A DNA stretch of 64,000 nt from Axinella damicornis (Eukaryota; Porifera; Demospongiae; Axinellida; Axinellidae): the NCBI GenBank assembly GCA_963931865.1, contig OZ007516.1, positions 4,933,897 through 4,997,896 on the forward strand, read 5' to 3'. Within the stretch, counting starts at the first letter, position 1; the number at the start of each line of letters is the position of its first letter. The notes beneath the pieces were generated by a model, which was not told the DNA's origin, searched no databases, and saw only the letters and a list, made by a program, of their open reading frames with translations. This document shows positions 34,963-44,895 of the stretch, one piece after another. The translations under genes were made by a program, and so were the position numbers.

Positions 34963-35537
34963 CCCTTTAACCACCGAATTCTTCCCACCAAGACAACACA
35001 TTTTCATGCATTCAGCGCACACCACTTTCGTAGGTACTCCTCTCCCACAGCATTCGCTCCTCAGCGGCCAAACTTGGTGGGGCCCGCACGCATGGAGAGA
35101 CCCCTCTGGAAATACCATTAATGATATTCATGACCCCCACCCAGCAATCGGAGGTCAAAGGTGGATGTCAGCCGGATTTTCGCCCAGTATTTCCCTAAAC
35201 TTGGGCCAGCTCTGACTGATGGCACACCTTACACCACCAATTTGCATGTTTTCTTGAGGCCCTGGGTGGGGTCTATGAATATCATTAGAATCAAAAATCC
35301 TCGGGTCAATGAATCTCATTCAAATCAAAAAACGCCGACAACATGCGACGAAGATACCCCCCGCTTGTACGTTTAGTGGGGTATGTGCACCGAAATCTGA
35401 CCAAATTTTTGAGTTCGTCCCTCAAAGTCGTCCCTGGGCCCTCTGAAGCTTTTTTGGTCGCTTTTTGGACTGGTGAGAAGCCCTACAAGTGCATAGGGTC
35501 TAAATGACATCCATAGACGTCAATGGGGCTTAAAGGG
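34963..35537 (+). mobile_element. piggyBac-like MITE (copy 2)
   Basis: CCCTTTAACCACCGAATTCT... to GGGGCTTAAAGGG, right flank TTAA (35538-35541), left flank ATAA (one base off). Over most of its length it matches 39600-40199. Confidence 0.8.
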
Positions 35538-35564
35538 TTAATACCATAATTATACCGGGAGATT

Positions 35565-35730
35565 AAACAGTCACTATAAATTTGGCGAATGGCTAGAAAT
35601 GGATCTGTATAAGATTTGGCAAATTTAGGCGGTCGCGACAGAGAAAAGTATGACATGTGCGCTGCTCAATTCTCAACAAGATCAACCCCAGGCCAGGATG
35701 AAGACAAACGTAGTACAACATACGAAGTGG
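35565..35730 (+). repeat. Repeat shared with 15560-15720
   Basis: See the partner copy; blocks 'AAATTTGGCGAATGGC', 'AGAAAAGTATGACATG', 'GGATGAAGACAAACG' are in the same order. Confidence 0.5.
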
Positions 35731-36282
35731 AAAGCTGTGTCTGTGGCCATTATGTTATCTGGAGTCCCACGATTGGCTAGTCTGTAACAGGGAGTCATCA
35801 ATGCCAAGGATGCGTACGCTGTGGTGGTGATACATGGGGGCCGCAATCATTGGCCATATAATTCCTAGAAAATGTCAGCAGCCTCTATGCATGGTTTTAC
35901 CAGTTCGGCTCATCATCAGTGGAGTAGGCGCTTCTCAGACCTTTCTCTGTGAGGTTTGAAGTATACCTTGTGCCTTGAAATTCAAGCTGATCTTACTGCA
36001 CCTCGCACATGTCTGGCTTATAATTATGAATCGCCAACTTAAAACGATCGCCAAAATTTTCCAGTATGTGGTAATCTACTGTATAGTATATAAACTGCCT
36101 CCTAATTATAATGGCTTCATCTGTCCTTTATCAGCTAGGTGTAAACTTGATCTTTCAAACCACAACCAAATTTGTTAACTTCTGGATACATTGTATTACT
36201 TCTGGGATAATCAAAATTTGCACAAAGTCTAGGGAATATTTGAGACTGAATAACTTAACAACATCATTAATTTTCTATACAG

Positions 36283-37014
36283 ATTCAGCCTGTTCCCAAG
36301 TACTCACTTGATTCAAACAACTGTGAGCATCTGATAATGAAAGCAACAGTAAATGATCATCTGAGCATCCAAGTTGAGGAAGGTATGCATAAAGCCTTAC
36401 AAGGTGGCACGGCAGCAATCATATGTGCTGGAGCTACTTTGGGAAAGACATTACACGCCTTCCATGCCCATGTAGTAGGAGCTGGTATCCATACAGCAGC
36501 AACTGGTGTAAAATCTATTGCTACAGCTGGAGCAAAGGGCGGTACAAAGGCTGGTGCATTATATGCGGGTGGAGGGGCTGCTGCAGGACAACTCTTTCAG
36601 TTAGGCTTCCGTTCTGCTCTCTCTGGAAGTGCTATAGGTCTTATAGCCGGTGTTGCATTTGCTGTTAATATTGCAATAGAAGGACCTCTCTTTGTAAGAG
36701 CTGTGCACAAGCTGCATCGTAAGAAGAAGTTCGGTCATCTATCTTCAGCGCAAGTCGAACAGGGTATTGTCAAAGAATCAATCACATCTGCAAACACAGT
36801 TGCTGGAGCAGTAGGAGGTGCTATTGTAGGTCAAGTTGCAATACCAGTCCCCATTCTTGGAGCGGCTGTTGGAGGGGCAGTTGGGGGATTCACTGGACAA
36901 ACAATTGGCAGACTCGAAGGACTGACAGCAAGTAAACTCTTTGCCAAAAGAGTTCTTACACTTCCACACCTTGTAACACCCACACTGATTGATATTCCAC
37001 CACCCACAGATTAA
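36283..37014 (+). CDS. Gene A exon 8: catalytic NCE box and Gly/Ala-rich tail
   Basis: Acceptor TTTTCTATACAG (ending 36282), phase 0, stop TAA 37012-37014. It opens IQPVPKYSLDSNNCEHLIMK: the N-C-E-H box that completes LRAT module 6, whose His residues are in exon 6. It is the only module with the Cys. The rest is Gly/Ala-rich and hydrophobic, with small-residue helices (GALYAGGGAAAGQ; GLIAGVAFAVNIAIEG; AVGGAIVGQVAIPVPILGAA; AVGGAVGGFTGQTIG) resembling glycine-zipper or hairpin membrane segments, broken by a basic loop (HKLHRKKKFG). HRASLS/LRAT proteins anchor to membranes through C-terminal segments, so this may do likewise. The ATG at 36337 is inside the box and is not the start. Confidence 0.8.
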   Translation: MQPVPKYSLDSNNCEHLIMKATVNDHLSIQVEEGMHKALQGGTAAIICAGATLGKTLHAFHAHVVGAGIHTAATGVKSIATAGAKGGTKAGALYAGGGAAAGQLFQLGFRSALSGSAIGLIAGVAFAVNIAIEGPLFVRAVHKLHRKKKFGHLSSAQVEQGIVKESITSANTVAGAVGGAIVGQVAIPVPILGAAVGGAVGGFTGQTIGRLEGLTASKLFAKRVLTLPHLVTPTLIDIPPPTD

Positions 37015-37590
37015 TATAATTATGACGTTAGTAACATTGTATCTATGCACCCAAAGCTGATTCCATGCAGTTGTATTATTTTGATTGAATATGTGTACTG
37101 TTGCACTGTTTTTATACTAACGTTTCTTATAGGCTCACCCAACTTATTGAGTGAGCTTAAAGTGCAGATTATAGTTTTATGAACAAAATCATCCAACGAA
37201 ATACCCTGCACTAGCTGGTTGAATGGACCTACATTAATTGGTCCATGTATGCAATCCACGTGATAGTAATGCGATAGCTGTGATTGGACATTGAGCAGAC
37301 AGTAGCAGAGAAGACGAGGTTTGAGCAGATGGTGGTTAATTGCTACTTCATGTCTTGGAGTGTACTATTTTAGCACGGTGTCCTATTACTTCCTTGGTTA
37401 GGGTATGTAATGAATGATGATCTTGTGCTGGATGTATATTATGCATGGAGTGTCAATTGAGTGGCTGCATTGGCTGCATGTTAATTGGCCACTCTGGAGC
37501 TTCAGTGTCCACAGACCCATAACATTACTCTGCTCCGAGTCGTTGAAGGCATGGAGTGTTTAATGATAGCTTTCCAGTATAGTGTTTTTT
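37015..37590. other. 3' flank of gene A
   Basis: No AATAAA within the first 500 bp after the stop; nothing coding recognised. Confidence 0.35.
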
Positions 37591-37599
37591 TTAAAAATT

Positions 37600-37722
37600 A
37601 GGAATAAAGCCTGCTTTATTGCTGAGCAGGGAGTGAGGCAACTGATCGTGCAGCGTGGGGCTGGCCAGGTTTGTCAGAACAAGGATGGTAACACTCCACT
37701 GCTTAACTGTTTAAAGACATCC
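37600..37722 (+). pseudogene. Possible ankyrin-repeat exon fragment
   Basis: Frame reading GVRQLIVQRGAGQVCQNKDG followed by NTPLLNCLKT, which resembles the NxDGxTPLH turn of an ankyrin repeat, preceded by a T-rich acceptor (TTAAAAATTAG, 37603) and running into a C homopolymer. A single repeat, so the call is weak. Confidence 0.3.
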
Positions 37723-37938
37723 CCCCCCCCCCCCCCCCCCACAACAATTAGAAACCCTGCGATTCATAATTCTCTCAAATTGGTAGCTAAAAAAGGTATA
37801 AGCTGAGCTTCTTTAAATTTGGGCAAGCGTAGTATACTTGCAGCAGCCCTATTCCAAAAGTGAGGCAGCTATACTGCCGGCAGGTGCCTCGTTCAAAATT
37901 CTGAGCGTCACTACAAATGGTGTAGATACAAAAAAAAG

Positions 37939-38007
37939 TAGCCTCGTTCCCAGGCTCCCCCCTCTGCACGCGGTGAAGAAAGGGGGAGGAGCCTGGGAAT
38001 GAGGCTA
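37939..38007. mobile_element. Foldback element, TAGCCTCG family (69 bp)
   Basis: TAGCCTCGTTCCCAGGCTCC / GGAGCCTGGGAATGAGGCTA with a short loop. Flanked by A-rich CAAAAAAAAG / CAAAAAAGG. Confidence 0.85.
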
Positions 38008-38084
38008 CAAAAAAGGTACAATCTTAAACGTACAATTCAATTATTGTTGATCACACTTGTTCTCCATACATTGCCATTTCTCTT

Positions 38085-38184
38085 CTACCGTGGTAAGTCT
38101 GGTTCCTTGTAAATCAGAGACAGCCTTCGAATGATCTCCTCAAGAAGTGGATTCCCTCCCAGTTTTCCAATCTCTACCAATGCC
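38085..38184 (-). CDS. GGPS1-like: Geranylgeranyl-diphosphate synthase-like, last exon
   Basis: Minus strand: acceptor TTTTCTCCCAG, then 100 nt to TAG. With the two bases from the previous exon it reads RALVEIGKLGGNPLLEEIIR and RLSLIYKEPDLPR. The GGNPxLxxxxxxLSxxxKE pattern is the C-terminus of metazoan GGPS1, the enzyme making C20 prenyl diphosphate for protein prenylation. Only the C-terminal helices are here; both Asp-rich catalytic motifs are not found in the window. Confidence 0.65.
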
Positions 38185-38595
38185 CTGGGAGAAAATAGCA
38201 ACAGAAGCAACTTTTCTGACTTCTGTTCCACACTGTTACTGTATGTACAGTGGGATACCGCAGTACAGCAGTGTTGTCCGAGATTGGATGGGCACATCAC
38301 AAACATGTGGCCTACACTTCCATGCACACCCACCTTCCACTCAATGACAAAATCACAATCTTGATACGAGGATTATTTTACGCCTGAAATGAAATAAGTG
38401 TTTTACATGAAGATGGCCTGAGACCACCCTACTGCATACACCACAGAGTAGGTTACAGACTCAGAAGCATTATCTACAGGGACATGCTCTAATATGACAC
38501 TCCTGCCGTCGCTGTGAATCTACCAGTTGCCTCGCCAGGAGTGTGGTTGATAGCTACTCGTAATGAAACACTTTGTACCATTTCAGGGTTCTCAC

Positions 38596-38645
38596 CTTGC
38601 CTCTAGCTGCTGAAGTGTTTTCCTAGTGTACTCAAATGAACCAGT
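38596..38645 (-). CDS. GGPS1-like: Geranylgeranyl-diphosphate synthase-like, penultimate exon
   Basis: Minus strand: acceptor CTTCCTCTTCAG, 50 nt, donor GTGAGA; phases 0 to 2, matching the last exon. Reads TGSFEYTRKTLQQLEA(R), against the GSFEYTRNTLKELEA stretch conserved in GGPS1. Confidence 0.65.
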
Positions 38646-38795
38646 CTGAAGAGGAAGCAGAGTAGGTTATTAGCATGATAGGAAATGACCAGTTGTATCC
38701 CAGCCTCTGAACAGCACAGCCAACAAACAAGGGCCTCAGTACGAAATCCGGACAGTTTCAGAATGTCTCAAACTCATTAAGGCACTGTAACACCA

Positions 38796-38929
38796 CACAG
38801 TGATCTCTGCTAGAGCACATGCAGAGGATGCAGTGAAGGTCAGCAGATTCGGCCTGCCGTGTCACAGTGATCTCTGCTAGAGCACATGCAGAGGATGCAG
38901 TGAAGATCAGCAGATTCGGCCTGAGGTTA
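38796..38929. repeat. 67-bp tandem duplication
   Basis: 'CACAGTGATCTCTGCTAGAG' ... 'AGCAGATTCGGCCTG' occurs twice with period 67, differing at one or two bases. It lies within the space between the GGPS1-like exons. Confidence 0.9.
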
Positions 38930-39266
38930 CGATGTACAATTCGATGAACGTTTTTGCTGGTAACTTTACCACTTTATATCTCAGGAACTACAACAGATAT
39001 CAATCCGAAACAAGTTGCATTCCAACATTCCAACACCACATGAAAGCAGTATGAGCACCTGGAACAAGAAAGTAAAATGCCTCAAGACATTTGGATCTAG
39101 GCAATTAGACTCACTGTTCAAGCGCTCTTGCGCCAAATTACTGAGAGGCAGAGGGTAGCCCAACCCTCAAAAATTCTCCAGCACTAGTACACAGTACTTG
39201 CTAGGTCGTGACGAAGAGATATTCGGCGATCTGTGTCTACTTTTAGCTACATGTACAAAAACTTAC

Positions 39267-39348
39267 CGGTTCAGCCAGGATGAGCATTCTGTAGGCATGC
39301 ATAGCCTCCGTTTTATGCCCCAATTTCGTGATATCGCTTCGTGCCGCC
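39267..39348 (-). CDS. Possible first exon of the GGPS1-like gene
   Basis: Minus strand: acceptor GTATTTTGCAG, 82 nt, donor GTAAGT after CCG. Reads AARSDITKLGHKTEAMHAYR then MLILAEP, ending in phase 0. GGPS1 proteins begin with a short segment ending IL(L)EP(Y/F)KYL, so the ILAEP end at an exon border fits, but only a few residues can be compared. It could belong to another gene. Confidence 0.35.
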
Positions 39349-39599
39349 CTGCAAAATACATCAGGCTACACGTGCAGCAAGTCAAAATTCATGAGAAACA
39401 ATTTTACTTCGTTATATTTGGCGCAAGGTTTCAAATACTGTAAGGTCTCATTAGTCTGTTGTTAATTGAATTTGTACCGCGTTTACATGTACTGCTTCCG
39501 CTATGAATAACATTATCTCGTTGTTCTATGTAAACAAACTGACAGCTGCCTCCTAACTGTTCATCGTAACCTTAAACAGATTTGGTCTACCACGTTTAA

Positions 39600-40199
39600 C
39601 CCTTTAACCACCGAATTCTTCCCACCAAGACAACACATTTTCATGCATTCAGCGCACACCACTTTCGTAGGTACTCCTCTCCCACAGCACACGCTCCTCA
39701 GCGGCCAAACTTGGTGGGGCCCGCACACATGGAGAGACCCCTCTGGCAATACCGTTAATGATATTCATGACCCCCCACAAGGCCAGCAATCGGAGGTCAA
39801 ATGTGGATGTCAGCCGGATTTTCGCCCAGCATTTCCCTAAACTTGGGCCAGATCTGACTGATGGCACACCTCACACCACCAATTTGCATGTTTTCTTGAG
39901 GCCCTGGGTGGGGTCTATGAATACCATTAGAATCAAAAATCCTCGGGCCAATGAATCTCATTAAAATCAAAAAACGCCCACGACAGTCGAAGGGGGGGCC
40001 CCCGCCCCCCTTTCGAAACCCCCCTGCCTTTCGTTTAGTGGGGAGGGCGCGCCGAAATCTGACCAAATTTTTGGGGTCGTGCCTCAAATTTGTCCCTAGG
40101 CCCTCTGAAGACTTTTTGGTCTCTTTTTGGACTGACGAGAAGCCCTATGAGTGCATAGGGTCAAAATGACGCCTATAGACGTCAATGGGGCTTAAAGGG
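39600..40199 (+). mobile_element. piggyBac-like MITE (copy 3)
   Basis: 600 bp from CCCTTTAACCACC to GGGGCTTAAAGGG with TTAA on both sides (39596-39599, 40200-40203). Best preserved copy. Confidence 0.88.
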
Positions 40200-40203
40200 T
40201 TAA

Positions 40204-41096
40204 TAAATATTGAAACAGAAAATGGTCTTTTGTTGTGAAGTTTGTTAGTTACGATGTGATGCTTCGAAGTTCTCCTGAGCTTAGTGATCAACAGGTGAAA
40301 CCAAATCTTGCCTCATTCCCAAACCATTCCCACCTCCAGTATTTGCCGGATTGTGTGCAGTATTTGCACACTGCAAGCGATCAACTTATGATAGGTGGGA
40401 ATGTCCTGGGAGCAAGGCTAACCAAACCAGTGAATGCACAAGCCCATGCTGGGTTGCTACAGTAACATATGTATGCAGTATGTACTTCATGGCTAATTGG
40501 TCGCCATAACAACGCTTGTGAGGAACTCCATGCAGGACTTCTGTACCACAAGGCTGTTTGGACTAGTACATAGTATTTACCCTGGTCACGAGGAGTAAAG
40601 CAACTAGTTGACAACAGGTTGTACGTATAGCTGTGTACCTGGCACCCTGGCTCAACGGAGCACAGTAAGTATTCCACCAGCTACTGTAGTTGTGTTTGTC
40701 CTCCAATTGACTGAAACAGTGCCACAATTATATCTACTACCATATTTGGATGTGAGAGGATACTCATTAGTTTTGAAGATTGTGGGTCACTGTGAATACC
40801 ATGGATGATCGAGTATTAGTTTTTTGGTTAGCCACACAGCTTGTTTGGTTGATTAAGTAACAGCCCAAGATAGGTATAAACTTTTAGGTGTTTTGTCCTT
40901 TGTAGAGAGGTCCTCTTCTTGGAGGTACAAGAACTAGTATAGGGAAACCACCTTAAAGCCATCCTTTGTGTAGCTAAGAGGTCTATATTATATCTCATTG
41001 GGTCCACTGTATGTCGGAGGCTGCCTTTGGTTGTAGTTAACTAATGTCTAGACGCATCCCACCTAGCTACAGATGGCACATAGCTATAGGCTTTGT
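40204..41096. other. Intergenic, nothing recognised
   Basis: Short ORFs only; no domain, repeat or RNA signature I can support. Confidence 0.3.
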
Positions 41097-41766
41097 CCTC
41101 AGATTGGATGGACCGCTGTAATAGATAGAAATTGTCGCGCTAGCTGCGTTTGGTCGTTTGTTATTCCAGGAAATGGACATCGAACTGCCATCCCACGTAC
41201 TGCATTTCGAGCGTTTGTGACTTGTACCGGGGTATTCCAGGAACTGGGCGTCTATTTAGCCTCGTTCCCAGGCCCCGCCCAGCTTTTCGTCACGTGCAAC
41301 CGAAAGCGGCGCGCGGGCTTGGGAACGAGGCTAGCGTCTATGCGCTGTTGTTTGTGACTGTTATTCCAGGAACATGGACATCAACTGCCACTGCCACACG
41401 CTGCATTTCGGCTGCGTGGCTATAGTAATTCCAAGAAAATTAATGGGCATCATCAACCACGACGCCACGCGCTGAATTTCGAGAGAACTCGTTTGTGACC
41501 AAGGACTGTTGTATTCCAGGAAATAGGCATCAACTGCCATGCCACGCAGTGCATTTGAACCGAATCAGACTGACTATGAATAGTGTATTTTGTAAAAGTG
41601 TACTTGGAACTCGTGTTGTTTGGATAAGAACATTTCCTGGTATCGGTACATTGGAATCAATGAAAATAATTACAGTGTCCTGAGCTTAATTGGATTAGTG
41701 GAAATTCCAGGAATTGAATTTCTACCGCTAGATTAGATGTACCGTTTTATTAGCATAAATACGGTA
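41097..41766. mobile_element. Inverted relative of the 12741-13708 element
   Basis: Same TTCC(A/T)GGAA-bearing units in opposite orientation, ending TACCGTTTTATTAGCATAAA-TA at the right. A TAGCCTCG foldback is inserted at 41257-41333. Confidence 0.7.
41257..41333. mobile_element. Foldback element, TAGCCTCG family, nested
   Basis: 77 bp: TAGCCTCGTTCCCAGGCCCC ... GGGAACGAGGCTA. Flanks GCGTCTATT and GCGTCTATG match in 8 of 9 positions and interrupt the unit 'GGGCGTCTAT'. Confidence 0.88.
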
Positions 41767-41831
41767 TTCAGACAGCAGTGGGTTCGAGGCTAGACTATCC
41801 TTCAACTGCTAATCCAAAGAATGTTGTAGGC

Positions 41832-42010
41832 CACTAGTTACTGAAGGTTACTCAAGTATGACTCAATTATGTATGAGCTCCCACTGAATTCTGTCCAAGG
41901 GCGTGACTGTGCTACTTCAAATGCTGTGGGTCACTACTGAAGGTTACTCAAGTATGACTCAATTAAATATGAGCTCCCACTGAATTCTGTTCAAGGGCAT
42001 GACTGTCCTC
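41832..42010. repeat. Two-copy tandem repeat, about 97-bp period
   Basis: 'TGAAGGTTACTCAAGTATGA' through 'GAGCTCCCACTGAATTCTGT' and 'AAGGGC(G/A)TGACTGT' twice. A third partial copy at 42495-42575. Confidence 0.85.
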
Positions 42011-42399
42011 CCCATGCTATATAGTTCAAAGAATGCTGTGGTAAGTATTTCAAGGATTGCAGTTTTGAATAGCATTGGCATGAGGTTGTAACCAAATACT
42101 GGTTGTTTTGTAGTACATTCATCTTTGATCTAAGCAAGCTTCCCAGCCCTTGTACATGTCAGTCGTTATTGTGCTCCATGTTGGTTATGGTTGGTGGTTG
42201 CATGTCATGGTGCTGCAGCTCTGCAAAGAAACCCAATACAACCATCTATTGGATGTTCATGCAGAGTGTCAGCTGTTACTGTGTGTTGGTTACATCTGGC
42301 TGCAGATATTCACGTGATGATGTTAGGGTTTATGATTACAAGAGCTGTGACAAAAGGCAGGAGGTGGTTTAAGGCCAGCCTGAGGATGAGGCTAAACTG

Positions 42400-44390
42400 C
42401 AACTGAGGCAACTCAGGGAGCATGGGTTGAGGAAGTGTGCTGGAGAAGAGGTCACTCATATTTCACAATTAACTAACACCAAGTGTGGGTCACTACAGTA
42501 CTGAAGGTCACTACTGAAGGTCACTACTGAAGGTTACTCAAGAATGATTCAAGTATGAGCTCCGACTGAATTGGTTTCAAAGATTGCAGGTTTGCATGTT
42601 ATTGGCATGAGGTTGTAGTTGCTTTGTACTATAGCTACTCTCATCTTTGGTCTATAAGCAGACTTCCTATAGCCATTGTCAGTTGTTGCTGTGCTCCAGT
42701 TGTCAGTATATATCACTGGGGACATATCAATATATACCCATATCAAAATGACCATTCTAGTGACAAAGGCAAATGTCAAAACAATTTTTTTTTGCAGTAA
42801 TTGGCACACAGAGTTGGTGCACTAAGTGATAGTTTCTCTTCACAGAACGTTCTGGTTCATGCTATGTACATGCATGTTCTAACTTTGGTTGTGCAATTTA
42901 CAGTGATTTACAGTTTGGGTTAGGCCATGCAGTTTGCAGGCGAAGTACACATGCAGTCACAGAACCTGTTACAACTAGAGGTTTTCATAGAACACATACC
43001 CCGCGCTGATCATGAACGTCTACAGGCCAGGATGCATGCAGTGCAGCTACAATCGACTCTGACATCACGCTCTTGTCTTCTTCACGCATACGTACAGCGT
43101 TTGAAGGTGGTATAGTACATGTAAGTCCGTGGGTGCACTAAGTGACAGTTCAAGTTTTGTTCTCAGCTGCAAATTTGTAGTCTCGCGGGCCAGACTTTAC
43201 ATTCCGCCGAGAGGCCCTGGAAGTAAATTTTCCCCCCACGTGCGAAAAATCGTCTGGGAACGAGACTAACTGTTTTGTGGGTATAATTCTGGGTAGTTCG
43301 ACCGAACTCAACGAAGTACCCCTGGATCCGCCAGCTAGTGTGCAGCATGCATGGTCAACGTTCATACTATAGTCTAATAAGTCTATGTGCTAACCCCAAT
43401 TTTGGTTGTGCAATTTTTGATGTGCTGTGAAAGTATACCTGGGACGTGTAAGAGATGTATATTGACACCTGAAACAAGCTCTGTATATAATGTAAAGGTA
43501 ATACACATAATTATAGCTATGGGCATGTGAGTGTTCACATAGTACTTCAAGCAACGGCAGTGAATGTTGTGTACATGGCATAGCCAGGATGGGGGGGGGG
43601 GGGGGGGGGGGGGGGGGGTAAACTGCACATCAAGTATACTGTAGTTTTAAACCTGCTTGAGTTGCATTCTGCAAGCTGTATATAAATAATCGCTTGCTGG
43701 ATCTGGTGCTACAGCTTATTTAGCCATCTATTGGATGTTCATGCAGAGTATTACTATTCATTTGCTACTGCCTGTTGGTGCCATCTGGCTGCAGATAGCT
43801 ATTCACATGTACAACTCAACTTATTATTATAACACACCAAAGATGGTGCATATATACACACAAGCAAACATAACATAATACAAAAGTGGATAGAGTAAAG
43901 CATGGGTTTACTCTACTACCCTAGATTCCTCCCTTTCAAATTGATGAATTGTTAGGCATGCCTGCTTAAATTACCATCGCTAACTAACTGCTACCCCACT
44001 GATCGAGGCCAATCCAGACACCCACTATTCCTTTGTTTGCCGCCACAATTGTTAGCTATACTTTGAATGCCCTTGCACGCATGCTCACAGAGTGTATACT
44101 ACCTACCCTGCGCACCAGACATTCTGATTAGACATTCTGAGACTAACTATATGGACCATTTTTGGATTAGTCTTGGTGCTGGTAACTATCAAGTGCCAGT
44201 TCAAAAGGAGCGAAGCTAAGAAACCAATAATAGGAAATAGCTAACAGCAAAAGAACTGGTAAAGATTACAGAAATGTCCCAATATGATTTCGTGTTGAGT
44301 ATGACGTCTAGTAAATGTCAATTTTGCTGACACCTGCTGCGCATGCGCGCGCGCGGTAATTGGTGGATGGGACAGGGACGGCCAAGTTCG
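42400..44390 (+). repeat. Upstream flank of gene B, duplicated from 6350-8280
   Basis: Collinear partner of the gene A flank (see that entry). Contains insertions absent from the other copy, among them a foldback at 43178-43268 and a 29-G run at 43590-43618. Confidence 0.8.
43178..43268. mobile_element. Foldback element, TAGTCTCG variant
   Basis: TAGTCTCGCGGGCCAGAC ... GTCTGGGAACGAGACTA. No clear flanking duplication, unlike other copies. Confidence 0.6.
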
Positions 44391-44410
44391 CTATTTAATT
44401 AGTGTCGTGC

Positions 44411-44437
44411 ACTTCCGGGAACTTTGAGTATATAAAT
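44411..44437 (+). promoter_or_regulatory. Core promoter of gene B: ETS-like site and TATA box
   Basis: ACTTCCGGGA (44411-44420) and TATATAAAT (44429-44437), equivalent to 8303-8330. Confidence 0.6.
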
Positions 44438-44461
44438 GCAGCAGCCTCCTGCACACTTATC

Positions 44462-44620
44462 GCATGCAGACTGCGCGACGGTGTGATCATCGTATTTTCG
44501 TCATAGAAGATCAGTTGCGAAAACTGCAGGGTGAGACAGCCAAACTCCGCGATCCTGTGCCACTCCTGCGTTAATTGAGGCTACTTCGGACTGAAGCGAT
44601 TGCGGCGCAGAGTATTTGCA
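44462..44620 (+). other. Predicted noncoding first exon of gene B
   Basis: Partner of 8355-8515; ends TTTGCA before donor GTAAGT (44621). Transcription start inferred from the TATA box. The next exon is 9.1 kb away because of inserted transposons. Confidence 0.5.
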
Positions 44621-44895
44621 GTAAGTACTTGTTTGAAGTTGTTTCTACTTTCTAGAGTTGATCATGCATCAGGCTTATAGTCTACATATCCCGGAAACGT
44701 TACTGTAAACACACATAAGCGCCGGGGCAGTAAAATTGCATGCAGGTCATCAAAGCCGAAGGCGGTGTTTGCTGTATATTACCGGACTTCAACGACAAAA
44801 CCGTGCTTGATTCGGATCAAATTCGGACTGAAAAATACGTTCAGAGCTGAACCACCGTTGAGCGGCTTAGTTGCGCCATACGGCTATGATTTACA

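Larger units (their letters stand above)
8303..37014 (+). other. Gene A: secretory leader, 2A ribosome-skipping motif, six LRAT-like modules (gene span)
   Basis: Joined model: noncoding 8355-8515; coding 11640-11727, 12298-12389, 14026-14191, 20059-20103, 27695-28156, 29275-31121, 31401-31430 and/or 33178-33207, 36283-37014. Junction phases are 1, 0, 1, 1, 1, 0, 0, 0 and every junction matches. With both microexons the product is 1,163 residues. The first four coding exons recur with the same phases in gene B (88/88, 92/92, 166/178, 45/45 nt) and the fifth begins in the same phase there, which is the main support for joining them. 2A skipping would fall between G113 and P114, splitting the chain into a 113-residue leader product and an LRAT product of about 1,050 residues. 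Function unknown; LRAT-fold enzymes are acyltransferases/phospholipases acting at membranes. Internal introns hold most of the mobile elements listed here. Confidence 0.65.

Noticed and set aside
36337..37014. 225-codon ORF as an independent Gly-rich protein
   Set aside because: The frame extends upstream to an acceptor at 36282 and includes the NCEH box needed by exon 6's last module.
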